Source of the DNA: CAUUCX01 sp041844835
Lineage (GTDB): Bacteria; Bacillota; Clostridia; Peptostreptococcales; Anaerovoracaceae
Reading direction: 5' to 3'
Length of the DNA: 64,000 bases
NCBI GenBank assembly: GCA_041844835.1
Contig: JBGZBU010000018.1
Location: 99,545-163,544, forward strand
The translations under genes were made by a program, and so were the position numbers. Below, in pieces: positions 1 to 8,817 of the stretch (its first letter is position 1; the number at the start of each line of letters is the position of its first letter). Under the pieces are notes generated by a model that was not told where the DNA came from, did not search any database, and saw only the letters and a list, made by a program, of their open reading frames with translations.

Positions 1-2121
1 ATTGTCCATATCCTCAGTGACCGAACGTATCAGCCTATTGTATTTTGATAAAATCCATCTGTCCAATTCCGGTCTTTGCGAATAAGGGATATCAAGAACG
101 GCAGGATTTATGTCATCATTGTTTGTGTAAAGAACAAAGAAATTATATACATTTCTGAGCGTACCGAAGAATTTGCCGACCACTTCTTTCAGGCCGTCTT
201 CATCAAATTTTGTAGGCGACCAGGCAGGCGAAACGGACAAGAGATACCAACGCATCGCATCCGCACCGTACCTGTCAAACAACTGGAACGGATCGACCGT
301 ATTGCCCTTTGATTTACTCATTTTCTTTCCTTCTTTATCGAGAACCAAATCATTGACAAGCACATTTTTATAAGGAGCGCGTCCCTTTATAAAAGTGGAT
401 ATCGCCATGAGCGAATAAAACCAGCCTCTCGTCTGATCAATTCCTTCGCAGATAAAATCGGCCGGGAACAATTTGTCAAAATTTTCCGCATTTTCAAAGG
501 GATAATGATGCTGCGCGAAAGGCATTGCTCCCGAATCGAACCAGCAGTCCATAACTTCCGAAACCCTGTTCATGGTTCCGCCGCATGCAGCGCATGTAAA
601 ATGCAAATCATCCACATACGGTCTGTGTAATTCTATATCTTCAGTAATTGATTCTATCGAGCGTTCCACAAGCTCTGCACGAGATCCTACGCACTCAAGA
701 GATCCGCAGTCCGGGCACCTCCATATAGGAATAGGCGTACCCCAGTAGCGGTTTCTCGAAATCGCCCAATCCTTTACCTCTTCAAGCCAATTTCCAAACC
801 GCTTTTCTCCGACGAAATCTGGAAACCAACTGACCGTATTGTTATTTGCAACAAGCTCATCTCTGAGTTTCGTCATCTGAATATACCATGACGGCTTTGC
901 ATAATATAAAAGAGGTGTGCTGCATCTCCAGCAATGCGGATAATTATGTTCAAGACGTTCCTTTTTAAATATCTTATTTTCTTCTGCAAGCCATTTGATG
1001 ATTTCCACATCAAGCCCCTCTTCCATGACAAAACGACCGATCCACGGCGTTTCGGTATAATTTCCGTCTTCATCGACAGGATTTGGAACAGGCAGGTCAT
1101 AACGTCTTCCGGTCTGATAATCATCTTCGCCGAAAGCAGGTGCGGTATGCACAATACCCGTACCGTCGGAAGTGGTGACATAATCCGCGCATGTAACAAA
1201 AAATGCTTTCTTATTCACCTCGATAAAAGGCATAAGCTGTTCATATTCCATATATTCCAAATCCTTGCCCTTCATCTCCTCAAGAATCTCATAGCTCCCC
1301 TCTCCGAGGACAGTATCGGCGAGAATCTTTGCAAGATAGTAAATCTCTCCCGTGAAATCGCCCGAAATTTTCCTTACTTTGACATAATCAACATCGGGAT
1401 GCACGGTCAGGGAAACGTTAGACGCTAAAGTCCAAGGGGTGGTAGTCCATGCGAGAAAATATTCATCCTCATTCTTTTTTTTGAATTTCGCGATAAGTGT
1501 CAGAACTTTCACTTCCTTATATCCTTGAGCGACCTCATGAGAAGCAAGTCCCGTCCCGCAGCGCGGACAATAAGGCAAAATCTTATATCCTTCATAAATC
1601 ATATCGTTTTTGAAGAATTCCTTTATTATCCACCAGCAACTTTCTATATAGTCGTTATCCAGCGTTATATACGGATTATCCATGTCGACCATGTATCCCA
1701 TTCTATCGCTCATTTCACGCCAGAGACCTTCATACACAAAAACCGACTCCCGACATTTTTTGTTAAATTCGGCGATGCCGTATTCCTCTATATCCTGTTT
1801 GCAGGATAATTGCAGCTGCTTTTCAACCTCTATTTCCACAGGCAAACCGTGAGTATCCCATCCTCCCTTTCGCTTCACCTGATATCCCTGCATGGTTTTA
1901 TATCTACATACCGAATCCTTGAGCGCTCGCGCCATGACGTGATGTATGCCGGGTCTGCCGTTGGCTGTCGGCGGGCCCTCATAAAATACAAACGGTGTAT
2001 TTCCCTCTCTTACTTCTACCGAACGCTTTAAAAGATTTGTATCTTTCCAATGGTTTACCTGCTCATTTTGAACATCCGCAACAGGTTTTGCCGATAAATT
2101 TTGAAATCTTTTATTTTGCAT
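1..2121 (-). CDS. ileS: Isoleucyl-tRNA synthetase, 3' end outside window
   Basis: Class I aminoacyl-tRNA synthetase that charges tRNA-Ile in the cytoplasm. The first 707 codons are visible; the gene runs off the left edge. The HIGH-type motif appears as GIHHV after GPPTANGRP near residue 60, and KMSKS lies near 300-320. Two CxxC pairs (FTCAACGG, RCPDCGS) suggest a zinc knuckle. Two ATGs are adjacent; the one at 2121 is chosen because AGGAGG lies 5 nt upstream, while the ATG at 2124 would leave 2 nt. A T-box leader precedes it, so expression should respond to uncharged tRNA-Ile. The motif style recalls the eukaryote-like IleRS type; that assignment is inference. Confidence 0.95.
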   Translation of the reverse strand, partial: MQNKRFQNLSAKPVADVQNEQVNHWKDTNLLKRSVEVREGNTPFVFYEGPPTANGRPGIHHVMARALKDSVCRYKTMQGYQVKRKGGWDTHGLPVEIEVEKQLQLSCKQDIEEYGIAEFNKKCRESVFVYEGLWREMSDRMGYMVDMDNPYITLDNDYIESCWWIIKEFFKNDMIYEGYKILPYCPRCGTGLASHEVAQGYKEVKVLTLIAKFKKKNEDEYFLAWTTTPWTLASNVSLTVHPDVDYVKVRKISGDFTGEIYYLAKILADTVLGEGSYEILEEMKGKDLEYMEYEQLMPFIEVNKKAFFVTCADYVTTSDGTGIVHTAPAFGEDDYQTGRRYDLPVPNPVDEDGNYTETPWIGRFVMEEGLDVEIIKWLAEENKIFKKERLEHNYPHCWRCSTPLLYYAKPSWYIQMTKLRDELVANNNTVSWFPDFVGEKRFGNWLEEVKDWAISRNRYWGTPIPIWRCPDCGSLECVGSRAELVERSIESITEDIELHRPYVDDLHFTCAACGGTMNRVSEVMDCWFDSGAMPFAQHHYPFENAENFDKLFPADFICEGIDQTRGWFYSLMAISTFIKGRAPYKNVLVNDLVLDKEGKKMSKSKGNTVDPFQLFDRYGADAMRWYLLSVSPAWSPTKFDEDGLKEVVGKFFGTLRNVYNFFVLYTNNDDINPAVLDIPYSQRPELDRWILSKYNRLIRSVTEDMDN

Positions 2122-2385
2122 CATTTCCTCCTACATAAAAAAACCTAAGATGCAATCACATCTTAGGGACGATTGATAACCGCGGTACCACCCTAATTAC
2201 GAGGATTTTTCTAAAATCTTCGCCACTCATATGGAACATGACTCCGGAGTGATATTCACTTATATTTCACCGAAAATCTCTCAGCAAACGATTTTCTCTC
2301 TGTAAGGATATTACATATAAGCTACTGGGCTCCTTCAACGCCGTATTAAGTTTTGTACTTTATAGCATAGACCAAATCAGCTATG
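2122..2385 (-). promoter_or_regulatory. T-box riboswitch leader of ileS
   Basis: Read on the minus strand the leader holds the conserved T-box AGGGTGGTACCGCGG (2179-2193), upstream AGUAG and GCUGAGAG elements of stem I, and an AUC triplet in the likely specifier loop (AAUAUCACU), which is an Ile codon. A terminator hairpin (CCTAAGATG and CATCTTAGG arms, 2144-2167) followed by seven T ends just before the ileS ribosome binding site. Uncharged tRNA-Ile should stabilise the antiterminator and switch ileS on. Confidence 0.95.
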
Positions 2386-2391
2386 CTGATT

Positions 2392-2420
2392 ATTGTATCA
2401 CTTGTATACTCTGTGCGCAA
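2392..2420 (-). promoter_or_regulatory. Promoter of ileS leader
   Basis: On the minus strand TTGCGC (2415-2420) and TACAAT (2392-2397) are separated by 17 nt. This places the transcript start near 2385, just ahead of T-box stem I. Sequence match only. Confidence 0.6.
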
Positions 2421-2525
2421 GCAATTAATTAATCTTTAATCCGCAGGCTTGAATTTAACTGCTAAATAAGTGATAATATTAATTAATACAATGTTGTCTC
2501 TTTGGAATTGCGGGGAGTGAAAAAT

Positions 2526-2747
2526 ATGCCTTTATTGATTTTAGCGGGGATAGTTTTTATAGCGCTGGCAGTATACATATATATAAGCAATCATCCCTTT
2601 ATTTTTGTCGGCAAAGAAAAGAATAAAAAAACGCAAAAGAGTTTTATTGACCCCGAATCATTTGAAGACATCAAAAAAAGAGCAAAAGATGCAAAAGTCA
2701 CCGACTCTCACATCTTTAAGGAAAACAAAGACAACGATACCGTCTGA
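2526..2747 (+). CDS. Small single-pass membrane protein
   Basis: Predicted 73-aa protein with an N-terminal hydrophobic segment (LLILAGIVFIALAVYIYI) and a charged, lysine-rich tail, consistent with one membrane anchor and a cytoplasmic tail. The ATG at 2526 is preferred over a TTG at 2502 because GGGGAG lies 8 nt upstream. It is divergent from ileS and convergent with pnp. I do not recognise the family; it may be an unnamed small conserved protein. Confidence 0.65.
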   Translation: MPLLILAGIVFIALAVYIYISNHPFIFVGKEKNKKTQKSFIDPESFEDIKKRAKDAKVTDSHIFKENKDNDTV

Positions 2748-2758
2748 GGCTAAAACCG

Positions 2759-4867
2759 CTATTTAAGAAGTTCTTTTCTTGTAAGGTTTATTCTGTCCTG
2801 CTTATCAATCTCATTCACTTTGACCTGCACCGTGTCTCCGACATTCATGACATCTTCAACTTTTTCAACTCGGAAATTTTCCATATTTGAAATATGCAGC
2901 AAGCCTTCTTTGCCCGGAAGGATTTCAATAAATGCTCCATATGGCATTACGCTTTTTACCAATCCGTCATAAATTTCGCCCACTTCCACGTCACGCGTCA
3001 GCAAATTGATTTGACGGAGCGCTTCCTCGGCAGATTCCATATCCACACTGTATATGTTGATAAGCCCCGGCACATCTTCCGAGATATCAATCTTTACGCC
3101 GGTCTCATCAATGATTCTGTTAATCGTCTTTCCGCCGGGACCGATAACCAATCTGGTCTTCTCAGGATCAATATTGATTGAAATATTTCTGGGAGCATAA
3201 GGAGAAAGATCGGCTCTAGGTTCTGAAATTTCTTCCATCATTTTCCCCATTATGAACATCCTGCCCTCATGAGCTTGCTTCAGCGCGTCCTCAAGGATCT
3301 GACGTGAAAGCCCGTGAACTTTGATATCCATTTGAATTGCAGTTACTCCTATTTCCGTACCCGCCACTTTAAAATCCATATCTCCGAGGAAATCTTCCAT
3401 TCCCTGAATATCCGACAATATGGCGATTTTGCTCGATCCGTCCGGCTCTACCCGTTCAATCAGACCCATAGCTATTCCTGCAACAGGTCTTTTTATAGGA
3501 ACACCGGCATCCATGAGTGACAAACATGATCCGCAAACCGAAGCCTGCGATGTCGAGCCGTTTGATGACAACACCTCGGAGACCACCCTGATAGCATACG
3601 GGAATTCCTCCTCACTCGGCAGCACTGGAATCAAAGCACGCTCCGCAAGAGCGCCGTGACCGATCTCTCGTCTGCCCGGGCTCCTCATCGGACGTGCCTC
3701 ACCGACTGAATAAGGCGGGAAATTATAGTGATGCATATATCGCTTTTCATACTCATCACCTATTCCGTCAATAATCTGAGCCTCGCTGACCGGAGCAAGC
3801 GTGGTAACCGATAATACCTGAGTCTGCCCCCTTTTGAAAAGTCCGGTTCCGTGAGCCCTAGGCAAAACGCCGGTCTCACACCATATAGGTCTTATTTCCT
3901 GATGCTTCCTGTTGTCAGGTCTTATTTCATCATCCAAAATCAGAGAACGCACCTGTTCTTTTCTTATGTTGTAAAGCACCGCATCCACATCTTTTCCGTT
4001 TTCAGGATAGAGCTCCACGAAATATTCCTTGGTCTCATTATCCACGGCATCCATATTTTCCATACGCTCCATCTTGTCATATGTCTGTATTGCCGCTCTC
4101 ATTTTTTGTTCCGCAAACTCGCGCACCCGCGTATCAATCTCCTGAGGGATCTCTTTCAGTTCGATTTGCTTTTTAGGCTTACCGACCTCAGCTACGACAT
4201 CTTCGATGAAAGCGACTATTTTTTTAATCTCTTCATGTCCATACATTATAGCATCAAGAATCACATCCTCGGGCACCTCTTTTGCACCCGCCTCAACCAT
4301 CATAATGGCGTCCTTTGTTCCCGATACGACAAGGTGCATATCCGATATCGCCTTTTGTTCACTTGTAGGATTTAATATAAATTCTCCGTCAATCATTCCG
4401 ATGAGTACGGATGCCGTAGGACCCTCCCAAGGAATATCGGAAATTGAAAGCGCAACGGATGAACCTATCATTCCTGCAATTTCGGGAGCGCAGTCGGGAT
4501 CAACGGACATTACCGTTGCAACTACCTGTACATCATTGTAAAGCCCTTTCGGAAAGAGCGGCCTTATCGGTCTGTCTATCAATCTGGAATTCAATATAGC
4601 CTGTTCTCCGGGCCTGCCTTCACGCCTTATAAAACCGCCGGGGATTTTCCCTGCGGCATACATTTTCTCTTCAAAATCCACGCTGAGCGGGAAAAAATCA
4701 ATATCCGGACGCGGCACCTGCGACATAACCGCCGTAACATTGACTACGGTATCGCCATATCTTACCATGACCTGTCCGTTAGCCATCTCACAAACCTTGC
4801 CGATTTCAAACTGCAATAGTCTGCCGCCGACCGCCGTTTTAAAAACTCTATAATCGTCATACCTCAT
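2759..4867 (-). CDS. pnp: Polynucleotide phosphorylase
   Basis: Phosphorolytic 3'-5' exoribonuclease of the RNA degradation machinery. The 702-aa product has the full family layout: RNase PH domain 1 (about 10-140), helical linker, RNase PH domain 2 (about 315-455, with FPPYSVGE and PGRREIGHG), KH domain (about 550-610, GPGGKTIN) and C-terminal S1 domain (about 620-690). The ATG at 4867 fits the family N-terminus (MRYDDYRVFKTAVGGR); a TTG three codons upstream at 4876 is nearer AGGAGG and cannot be excluded. Last gene of the rimP-pnp block, 91 nt after rpsO with a hairpin between them. Confidence 0.97.
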   Translation of the reverse strand: MRYDDYRVFKTAVGGRLLQFEIGKVCEMANGQVMVRYGDTVVNVTAVMSQVPRPDIDFFPLSVDFEEKMYAAGKIPGGFIRREGRPGEQAILNSRLIDRPIRPLFPKGLYNDVQVVATVMSVDPDCAPEIAGMIGSSVALSISDIPWEGPTASVLIGMIDGEFILNPTSEQKAISDMHLVVSGTKDAIMMVEAGAKEVPEDVILDAIMYGHEEIKKIVAFIEDVVAEVGKPKKQIELKEIPQEIDTRVREFAEQKMRAAIQTYDKMERMENMDAVDNETKEYFVELYPENGKDVDAVLYNIRKEQVRSLILDDEIRPDNRKHQEIRPIWCETGVLPRAHGTGLFKRGQTQVLSVTTLAPVSEAQIIDGIGDEYEKRYMHHYNFPPYSVGEARPMRSPGRREIGHGALAERALIPVLPSEEEFPYAIRVVSEVLSSNGSTSQASVCGSCLSLMDAGVPIKRPVAGIAMGLIERVEPDGSSKIAILSDIQGMEDFLGDMDFKVAGTEIGVTAIQMDIKVHGLSRQILEDALKQAHEGRMFIMGKMMEEISEPRADLSPYAPRNISINIDPEKTRLVIGPGGKTINRIIDETGVKIDISEDVPGLINIYSVDMESAEEALRQINLLTRDVEVGEIYDGLVKSVMPYGAFIEILPGKEGLLHISNMENFRVEKVEDVMNVGDTVQVKVNEIDKQDRINLTRKELLK

Positions 4868-4914
4868 AATTAACAACTACCTCCTGTTAATTTAAAAAAA
4901 CCTCAAAATATATA

Positions 4915-4942
4915 TGAAAAAGCAGGGATAAAACACCCTGCC
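4915..4942 (-). terminator. Hairpin between rpsO and pnp
   Basis: On the minus strand GGCAGGG and CCCTGC arms around an A/T-rich loop are followed by TTTTT. It lies in the rpsO-pnp gap, where other bacteria have a terminator or RNase processing site, so partial termination is likely. Confidence 0.7.
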
Positions 4943-4958
4943 AATGTGACAAAACAGT

Positions 4959-5225
4959 TTACTTTCTGAGCCCCAATTCCGATATAAGTTTCCTATATCT
5001 TTCTATGTCCATTTCTTTCAGATAGTTAAGTAAATTCCTTCTCTGACCGACCATTTTAAGAAGTCCGCGTCTTGAATGATGATCCTTTTTATGAATTTTC
5101 AGGTGCTCATTCAAATCGTTGATTCGATATGTCAAAAGCGCTACCTGAACCTCGGGAGATCCGGTATCTCCTTCCTTGAGTTTAAATTTCTGAATAATCT
5201 CTTGTTTTTGTTCCTTTGTAATCAT
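4959..5225 (-). CDS. rpsO: 30S ribosomal protein S15
   Basis: 88 aa, the normal length for S15, a primary 16S rRNA binding protein of the small-subunit platform. The LKEGDTGSPEVQVALLT and DHHSRRGLLKMVGQRRNLLNYL blocks are diagnostic. The ATG has AAAGGAG 6 nt upstream. It lies between ribF and pnp, the usual context. Confidence 0.98.
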   Translation of the reverse strand: MITKEQKQEIIQKFKLKEGDTGSPEVQVALLTYRINDLNEHLKIHKKDHHSRRGLLKMVGQRRNLLNYLKEMDIERYRKLISELGLRK

Positions 5226-5341
5226 TGTTTTCTCCTTTCAAAATAACCCCCAATACCCGGTACCCGCCGGAGAAACGAAGAACTGCGTATTGGTTACAAC
5301 ACATGAAATGTTATCACAAAACATCATCAATGTCCATAGCA

Positions 5342-6289
5342 TTAACAAATCTTATCTGCGTTTAAATCCCGCATATGATACTCATATGCTTTTTCAGCAT
5401 CACTTCCGATCTGGGCGATCAGATCATCACGATTATCAAATTTAATCTCATCTCTGAGTTTCTTTATGAATTCAACTTTTACAACCTTCCCGTATAGAAT
5501 TTGATTGAAATTAAATATATGCGTTTCCACATTGCGTTTATAATGTTCACCGATCGTAGGCCTGACCCCGACATTGCTGACGGCGGGATACCGCACTCCG
5601 TCGCAAGTACAAAAAGATACATACACACCGTTTGAAGGAAGCACCATGGATTCATCCGGGCAAATATTGCATGTCGGAAATCCGAAAGATTTGCCTATTT
5701 TGTTTCCTACTTCCACTCTGCCCGTTTGAGAATAGTATCTGCCGAGATATTTTTGACATTCGTCCACCCTGCCGTCGATTATAAGTTTTCTTATCAGCGA
5801 GCTGCTTACCACATGCCCCTCTATTTTATACGGTTCAAGCACGGTGACGCCGAAATCGTTCAACTTGCCCAACTCGTAAAGTGTTTCGGAGGTTCCTTGC
5901 GCGCCGAAACCGAAATGATAGTTAAATCCGCAAAAAGCGTAATTCATATTCATCCTTTTTTTTAAAATTTCAATCACAAAATCCTGCGGAGACAGTTCGA
6001 ATATGGACTTTCCGAACTCCATATTAAAAAGATAATCCACCCCTAAATTTGCGATAATGTCCTGTTTTTCCGCATAAGTAACTATATTTTGCACCCGCTC
6101 TCCCGTGACAAACTGCCGCGGATGATTTGAAAACGTGAACAGTGCCGCTCTCAATCCGTTTTCCCTGGCAAAATTAACCGTCTGCCTGATCAACTCCCTA
6201 TGCCCAGCATGCACACCGTCAAAATTCCCCAGCGCTATCGCGGTGGCTTGAATCTGCTTAATATCCTCAAAATCAGTAAAAATCTTCAT
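5342..6289 (-). CDS. ribF: Bifunctional riboflavin kinase/FAD synthetase
   Basis: Makes FMN and FAD from riboflavin. The 315-aa protein has an N-terminal nucleotidyl-transferase domain (LGNFDGVHAGH at about 21-31, FGFGAQG, SSSLIRKLI) and a C-terminal riboflavin kinase domain (SFGFPTCNI, NGVYVSF, ETHIFNFN). Its ATG overlaps the truB stop (ATGA), showing translational coupling. Length and order match gram-positive RibF. Confidence 0.96.
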   Translation of the reverse strand: MKIFTDFEDIKQIQATAIALGNFDGVHAGHRELIRQTVNFARENGLRAALFTFSNHPRQFVTGERVQNIVTYAEKQDIIANLGVDYLFNMEFGKSIFELSPQDFVIEILKKRMNMNYAFCGFNYHFGFGAQGTSETLYELGKLNDFGVTVLEPYKIEGHVVSSSLIRKLIIDGRVDECQKYLGRYYSQTGRVEVGNKIGKSFGFPTCNICPDESMVLPSNGVYVSFCTCDGVRYPAVSNVGVRPTIGEHYKRNVETHIFNFNQILYGKVVKVEFIKKLRDEIKFDNRDDLIAQIGSDAEKAYEYHMRDLNADKIC

Positions 6290-7299
6290 CTTTTAAACAC
6301 CTTATCCGGAATTATAATCCCGGCTGAAACATCTCTTAATCCTATGCCTAAAAACTCCGCAGCGCCAATATCCTCACGCTTCTGATACACGCGATACATC
6401 CGCTTGAAATCTTCGCGTATTGCATCAACCCTGTCCGCGTACCCGGGCTCTGCAAGAAATTCACAATCTCTCAGAGCCAATTTCCCTCCATTTTTGAAAT
6501 AACTTCCCCTTAAGATATCTACAGACACGGCGCCTAAATCGGGCAGAGCATCGTCAATGGCAATACAGCTACTGAGCAGTTCATCATCACTCATGCTTTG
6601 GATATCGGAAAATTTATGAGCATTTTCTATTGAAAAAACTCCGCTTCTGGTCCTGACAAGCTCCGCCATACATCCGCCCCAAAATGTCCGGCGCCCTATC
6701 TCTTCGCACAGACTTCTCACATATGTCCCCTTTGAGCATGTAACATCAAAAACCACAACCATATCATCAATTATGACATCAATCAGTTCCAAATTTCTGA
6801 TAAATACCTCTCTGGGCGCAACTTCTTTTTCGATCCCCTCACGCGCATATTCGTAAAGACGCTTCCCGTCTACTCGAACCGCGGAATACATCGGAGGGTA
6901 TTGAAGGATTTTTCCGCGCAGCCCCGAGATAGCCTCGAGCACTCTGGATTTTACTATCTCCGGATTCTTTTTGAAAAAAGGTCTGAGTCCGCTTCTCTCA
7001 TCGGATTGCACCGATCCCCATATGTCCAGGGTATCCGTGTTCATCCCCAGAAACATTGCGCATCTGTACGACTTAAAATCGGCTTCAAAATATTCTGCAG
7101 CGCGAGTAGCGGGCCCTATACATATAGGCAGCACGCCTGTAGCCATAGGATCCAAAGTTCCCGTATGACCAATTTTTTTTATACCGAAAACGGACCGCAT
7201 TTTCGCAACGCAATCGTGAGATGTCATTTTTACAGGTTTATTAAGATTTACAATTCCGCCTTGCTCAAGCAGGACTTTCCTTTTTTCTTCACTAAGCAT
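6286..7299 (-). CDS. truB: tRNA pseudouridine-55 synthase
   Basis: Converts U55 to pseudouridine in the T loop of tRNAs. The catalytic Asp is in GHTGTLDPMATG, followed by YPPMYSAVRVDGKRLYEYAREG and CSKGTYVRSL. The ATG at 7299 gives 337 aa; a TTG at 7320 is in frame, and neither has a clear ribosome binding site, so the start is uncertain. The stop overlaps the ribF ATG. The C-terminal region after residue 240 is longer than in the shortest TruB forms, consistent with a PUA-like extension. Confidence 0.95.
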   Translation of the reverse strand: MLSEEKRKVLLEQGGIVNLNKPVKMTSHDCVAKMRSVFGIKKIGHTGTLDPMATGVLPICIGPATRAAEYFEADFKSYRCAMFLGMNTDTLDIWGSVQSDERSGLRPFFKKNPEIVKSRVLEAISGLRGKILQYPPMYSAVRVDGKRLYEYAREGIEKEVAPREVFIRNLELIDVIIDDMVVVFDVTCSKGTYVRSLCEEIGRRTFWGGCMAELVRTRSGVFSIENAHKFSDIQSMSDDELLSSCIAIDDALPDLGAVSVDILRGSYFKNGGKLALRDCEFLAEPGYADRVDAIREDFKRMYRVYQKREDIGAAEFLGIGLRDVSAGIIIPDKVFKR

Positions 7300-7331
7300 G
7301 TTTTTATGATTTGCTAACAAGTAAATGATTG

Positions 7332-8369
7332 CTAATTGTCAATTTTATAAAATGATTGCTGCTTATCAATTTTATAATTTGTCTCTACATATTCCGTAAT
7401 CGCGCTTTTTACCGCAGAAACGGCTTCTGTTAAAGGCAGATCAAGTGAAAATCCCGAAGCGCGGATATGCCCGCCTCCGCCATAGCTTTCGGCAAAACAG
7501 GATACATCTATATAGGATTTTGCCCGCATGCTTACTTTCACCAGATTGTCATTCATTTCTTTTATCAAGATACTAAGCTCCACGCCTTTGATATTTCTTA
7601 TCTCCTCGACAACGCCTTCGCTATCCTCCATGGAAGCCCCCGCCTCTTTCAGCATAGCTTGTGAAACATGAGCAAAACCCAAACGTCCGCCTGAAAGAAA
7701 CTCTACTTTTGAAATGATATCGGCGTGTAATTTCACCTTTTCAGGCGAATTTGACTGATATATCTCCGTAACAGATTTTTGCATATCAACCCCTAAATCA
7801 TAGAGCTCACCGGCAATTGAAAAAATCTCACTATTAGTGTTGCTGTACTGAAAACAGCCGGTATCCGTCATTATTGCCGTAAAAATAGGAAGTCCGATCT
7901 CGGGGTCAATATCAACACCTGCAAGTCGCAGCATTCGATAGATAAGTTGTCCGGTAGCCGCGGCGGAGCTGTCGCAGTATTTCAGATCGGCGAAATCATC
8001 CGATTCCGTCTTGTGATGATCTATGCAAAGGGTTTTTCCCGCGCTGAAAAAGACATCGGCTCTGTCCGAAATTCGTTCCGGATCACCGCCGTCAAGCATA
8101 AGTGCAACATCAATATCGGAATAAACGAGCTCCACTTCATCACGATCACATAAAAACAAGTCGCCCGAGTCTAAAAAAAGAAGATTGTCCGGAATTTTAT
8201 CGTACACAAAAATATGAGCTTTTTTCCCCATTCTTTTCGCAAGAAGCGCGATCGCGACCGAACTGCCGATAGCATCTCCGTCCGGCAAATCGTGCGGAAA
8301 TATGAGGATGTTCCGGGCATCGACAATTTCATTCCATATCTTTAATAATAAGCTATCAGATGCATTCAT
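7332..8369 (-). CDS. nrnA: DHH/DHHA1 phosphoesterase, NrnA type
   Basis: Bifunctional oligoribonuclease and 3'-phosphoadenosine 5'-phosphate phosphatase family, 345 aa. Metal-binding motifs are visible: PHDLPDGDAIGSS (about 25-37), DGGDPER, and the DHHKT signature; the DHHA1 nucleotide-binding glycine motif is SYGGGGHIRASG near 300. It starts 4 nt after the rbfA stop, so it is co-translated with the ribosome-maturation genes, as in many Firmicutes. Confidence 0.93.
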   Translation of the reverse strand: MNASDSLLLKIWNEIVDARNILIFPHDLPDGDAIGSSVAIALLAKRMGKKAHIFVYDKIPDNLLFLDSGDLFLCDRDEVELVYSDIDVALMLDGGDPERISDRADVFFSAGKTLCIDHHKTESDDFADLKYCDSSAAATGQLIYRMLRLAGVDIDPEIGLPIFTAIMTDTGCFQYSNTNSEIFSIAGELYDLGVDMQKSVTEIYQSNSPEKVKLHADIISKVEFLSGGRLGFAHVSQAMLKEAGASMEDSEGVVEEIRNIKGVELSILIKEMNDNLVKVSMRAKSYIDVSCFAESYGGGGHIRASGFSLDLPLTEAVSAVKSAITEYVETNYKIDKQQSFYKIDN

Positions 8370-8373
8370 CTCA

Positions 8374-8805
8374 TCAATCCTCAGATTTTTTGTATACTCC
8401 GTCTTCGATCATCTGTGATATTTCCTCATCCGACTTTATGTCCAAGCCTCTTAAAATATCATCTATGCGCATACCGTACTCAAGCGCCGTATCCATCTTG
8501 AAAATCAAATCCGGTGTGTGACGCAGTTTTATATTTTTTCCTATTTGAGTCCTGATCATTCCCTTTGCGCTATTAAACGCCGCAAGAATCTCCGCTTCCG
8601 GATCAGCCGCCGAATCCGATTCCTCCGCCCCGACAAGCGTCGATATATAAACCGTCGCAAAACTCCCGTCATTAGTGACATCTACCGCCGTCACGGACGG
8701 ATAATACAGAGCAAAACGCGGATCGGTCAAGTCGCGCAGCAACATATTGGAAATTATTTTGCGTATTTCTTCACCCAGCCTTTCAGGCCTGTAATTTTTT
8801 GCCAC
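8374..8805 (-). CDS. rbfA: Ribosome-binding factor A
   Basis: Assists late 30S subunit maturation by acting on 16S rRNA. 143 aa, slightly longer than the shortest members through an acidic C-terminal tail. Family features: RPERLGEEIRKIIS, DLTDPR, VTAVDVTNDGSFATVYIS and LKLRHTPDL-like LRHTPDLIFKMD. The GTG start at 8805 has GGAG 5 nt upstream. It lies 12 nt after infB. Confidence 0.95.
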   Translation of the reverse strand: MAKNYRPERLGEEIRKIISNMLLRDLTDPRFALYYPSVTAVDVTNDGSFATVYISTLVGAEESDSAADPEAEILAAFNSAKGMIRTQIGKNIKLRHTPDLIFKMDTALEYGMRIDDILRGLDIKSDEEISQMIEDGVYKKSED

Positions 8806-8817
8806 ATCCGCTCCTTA

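Noticed and set aside
2894..4541. Long plus-strand ORFs opposite pnp
   Set aside because: Antisense shadows of a fully recognised gene with low-complexity translations.
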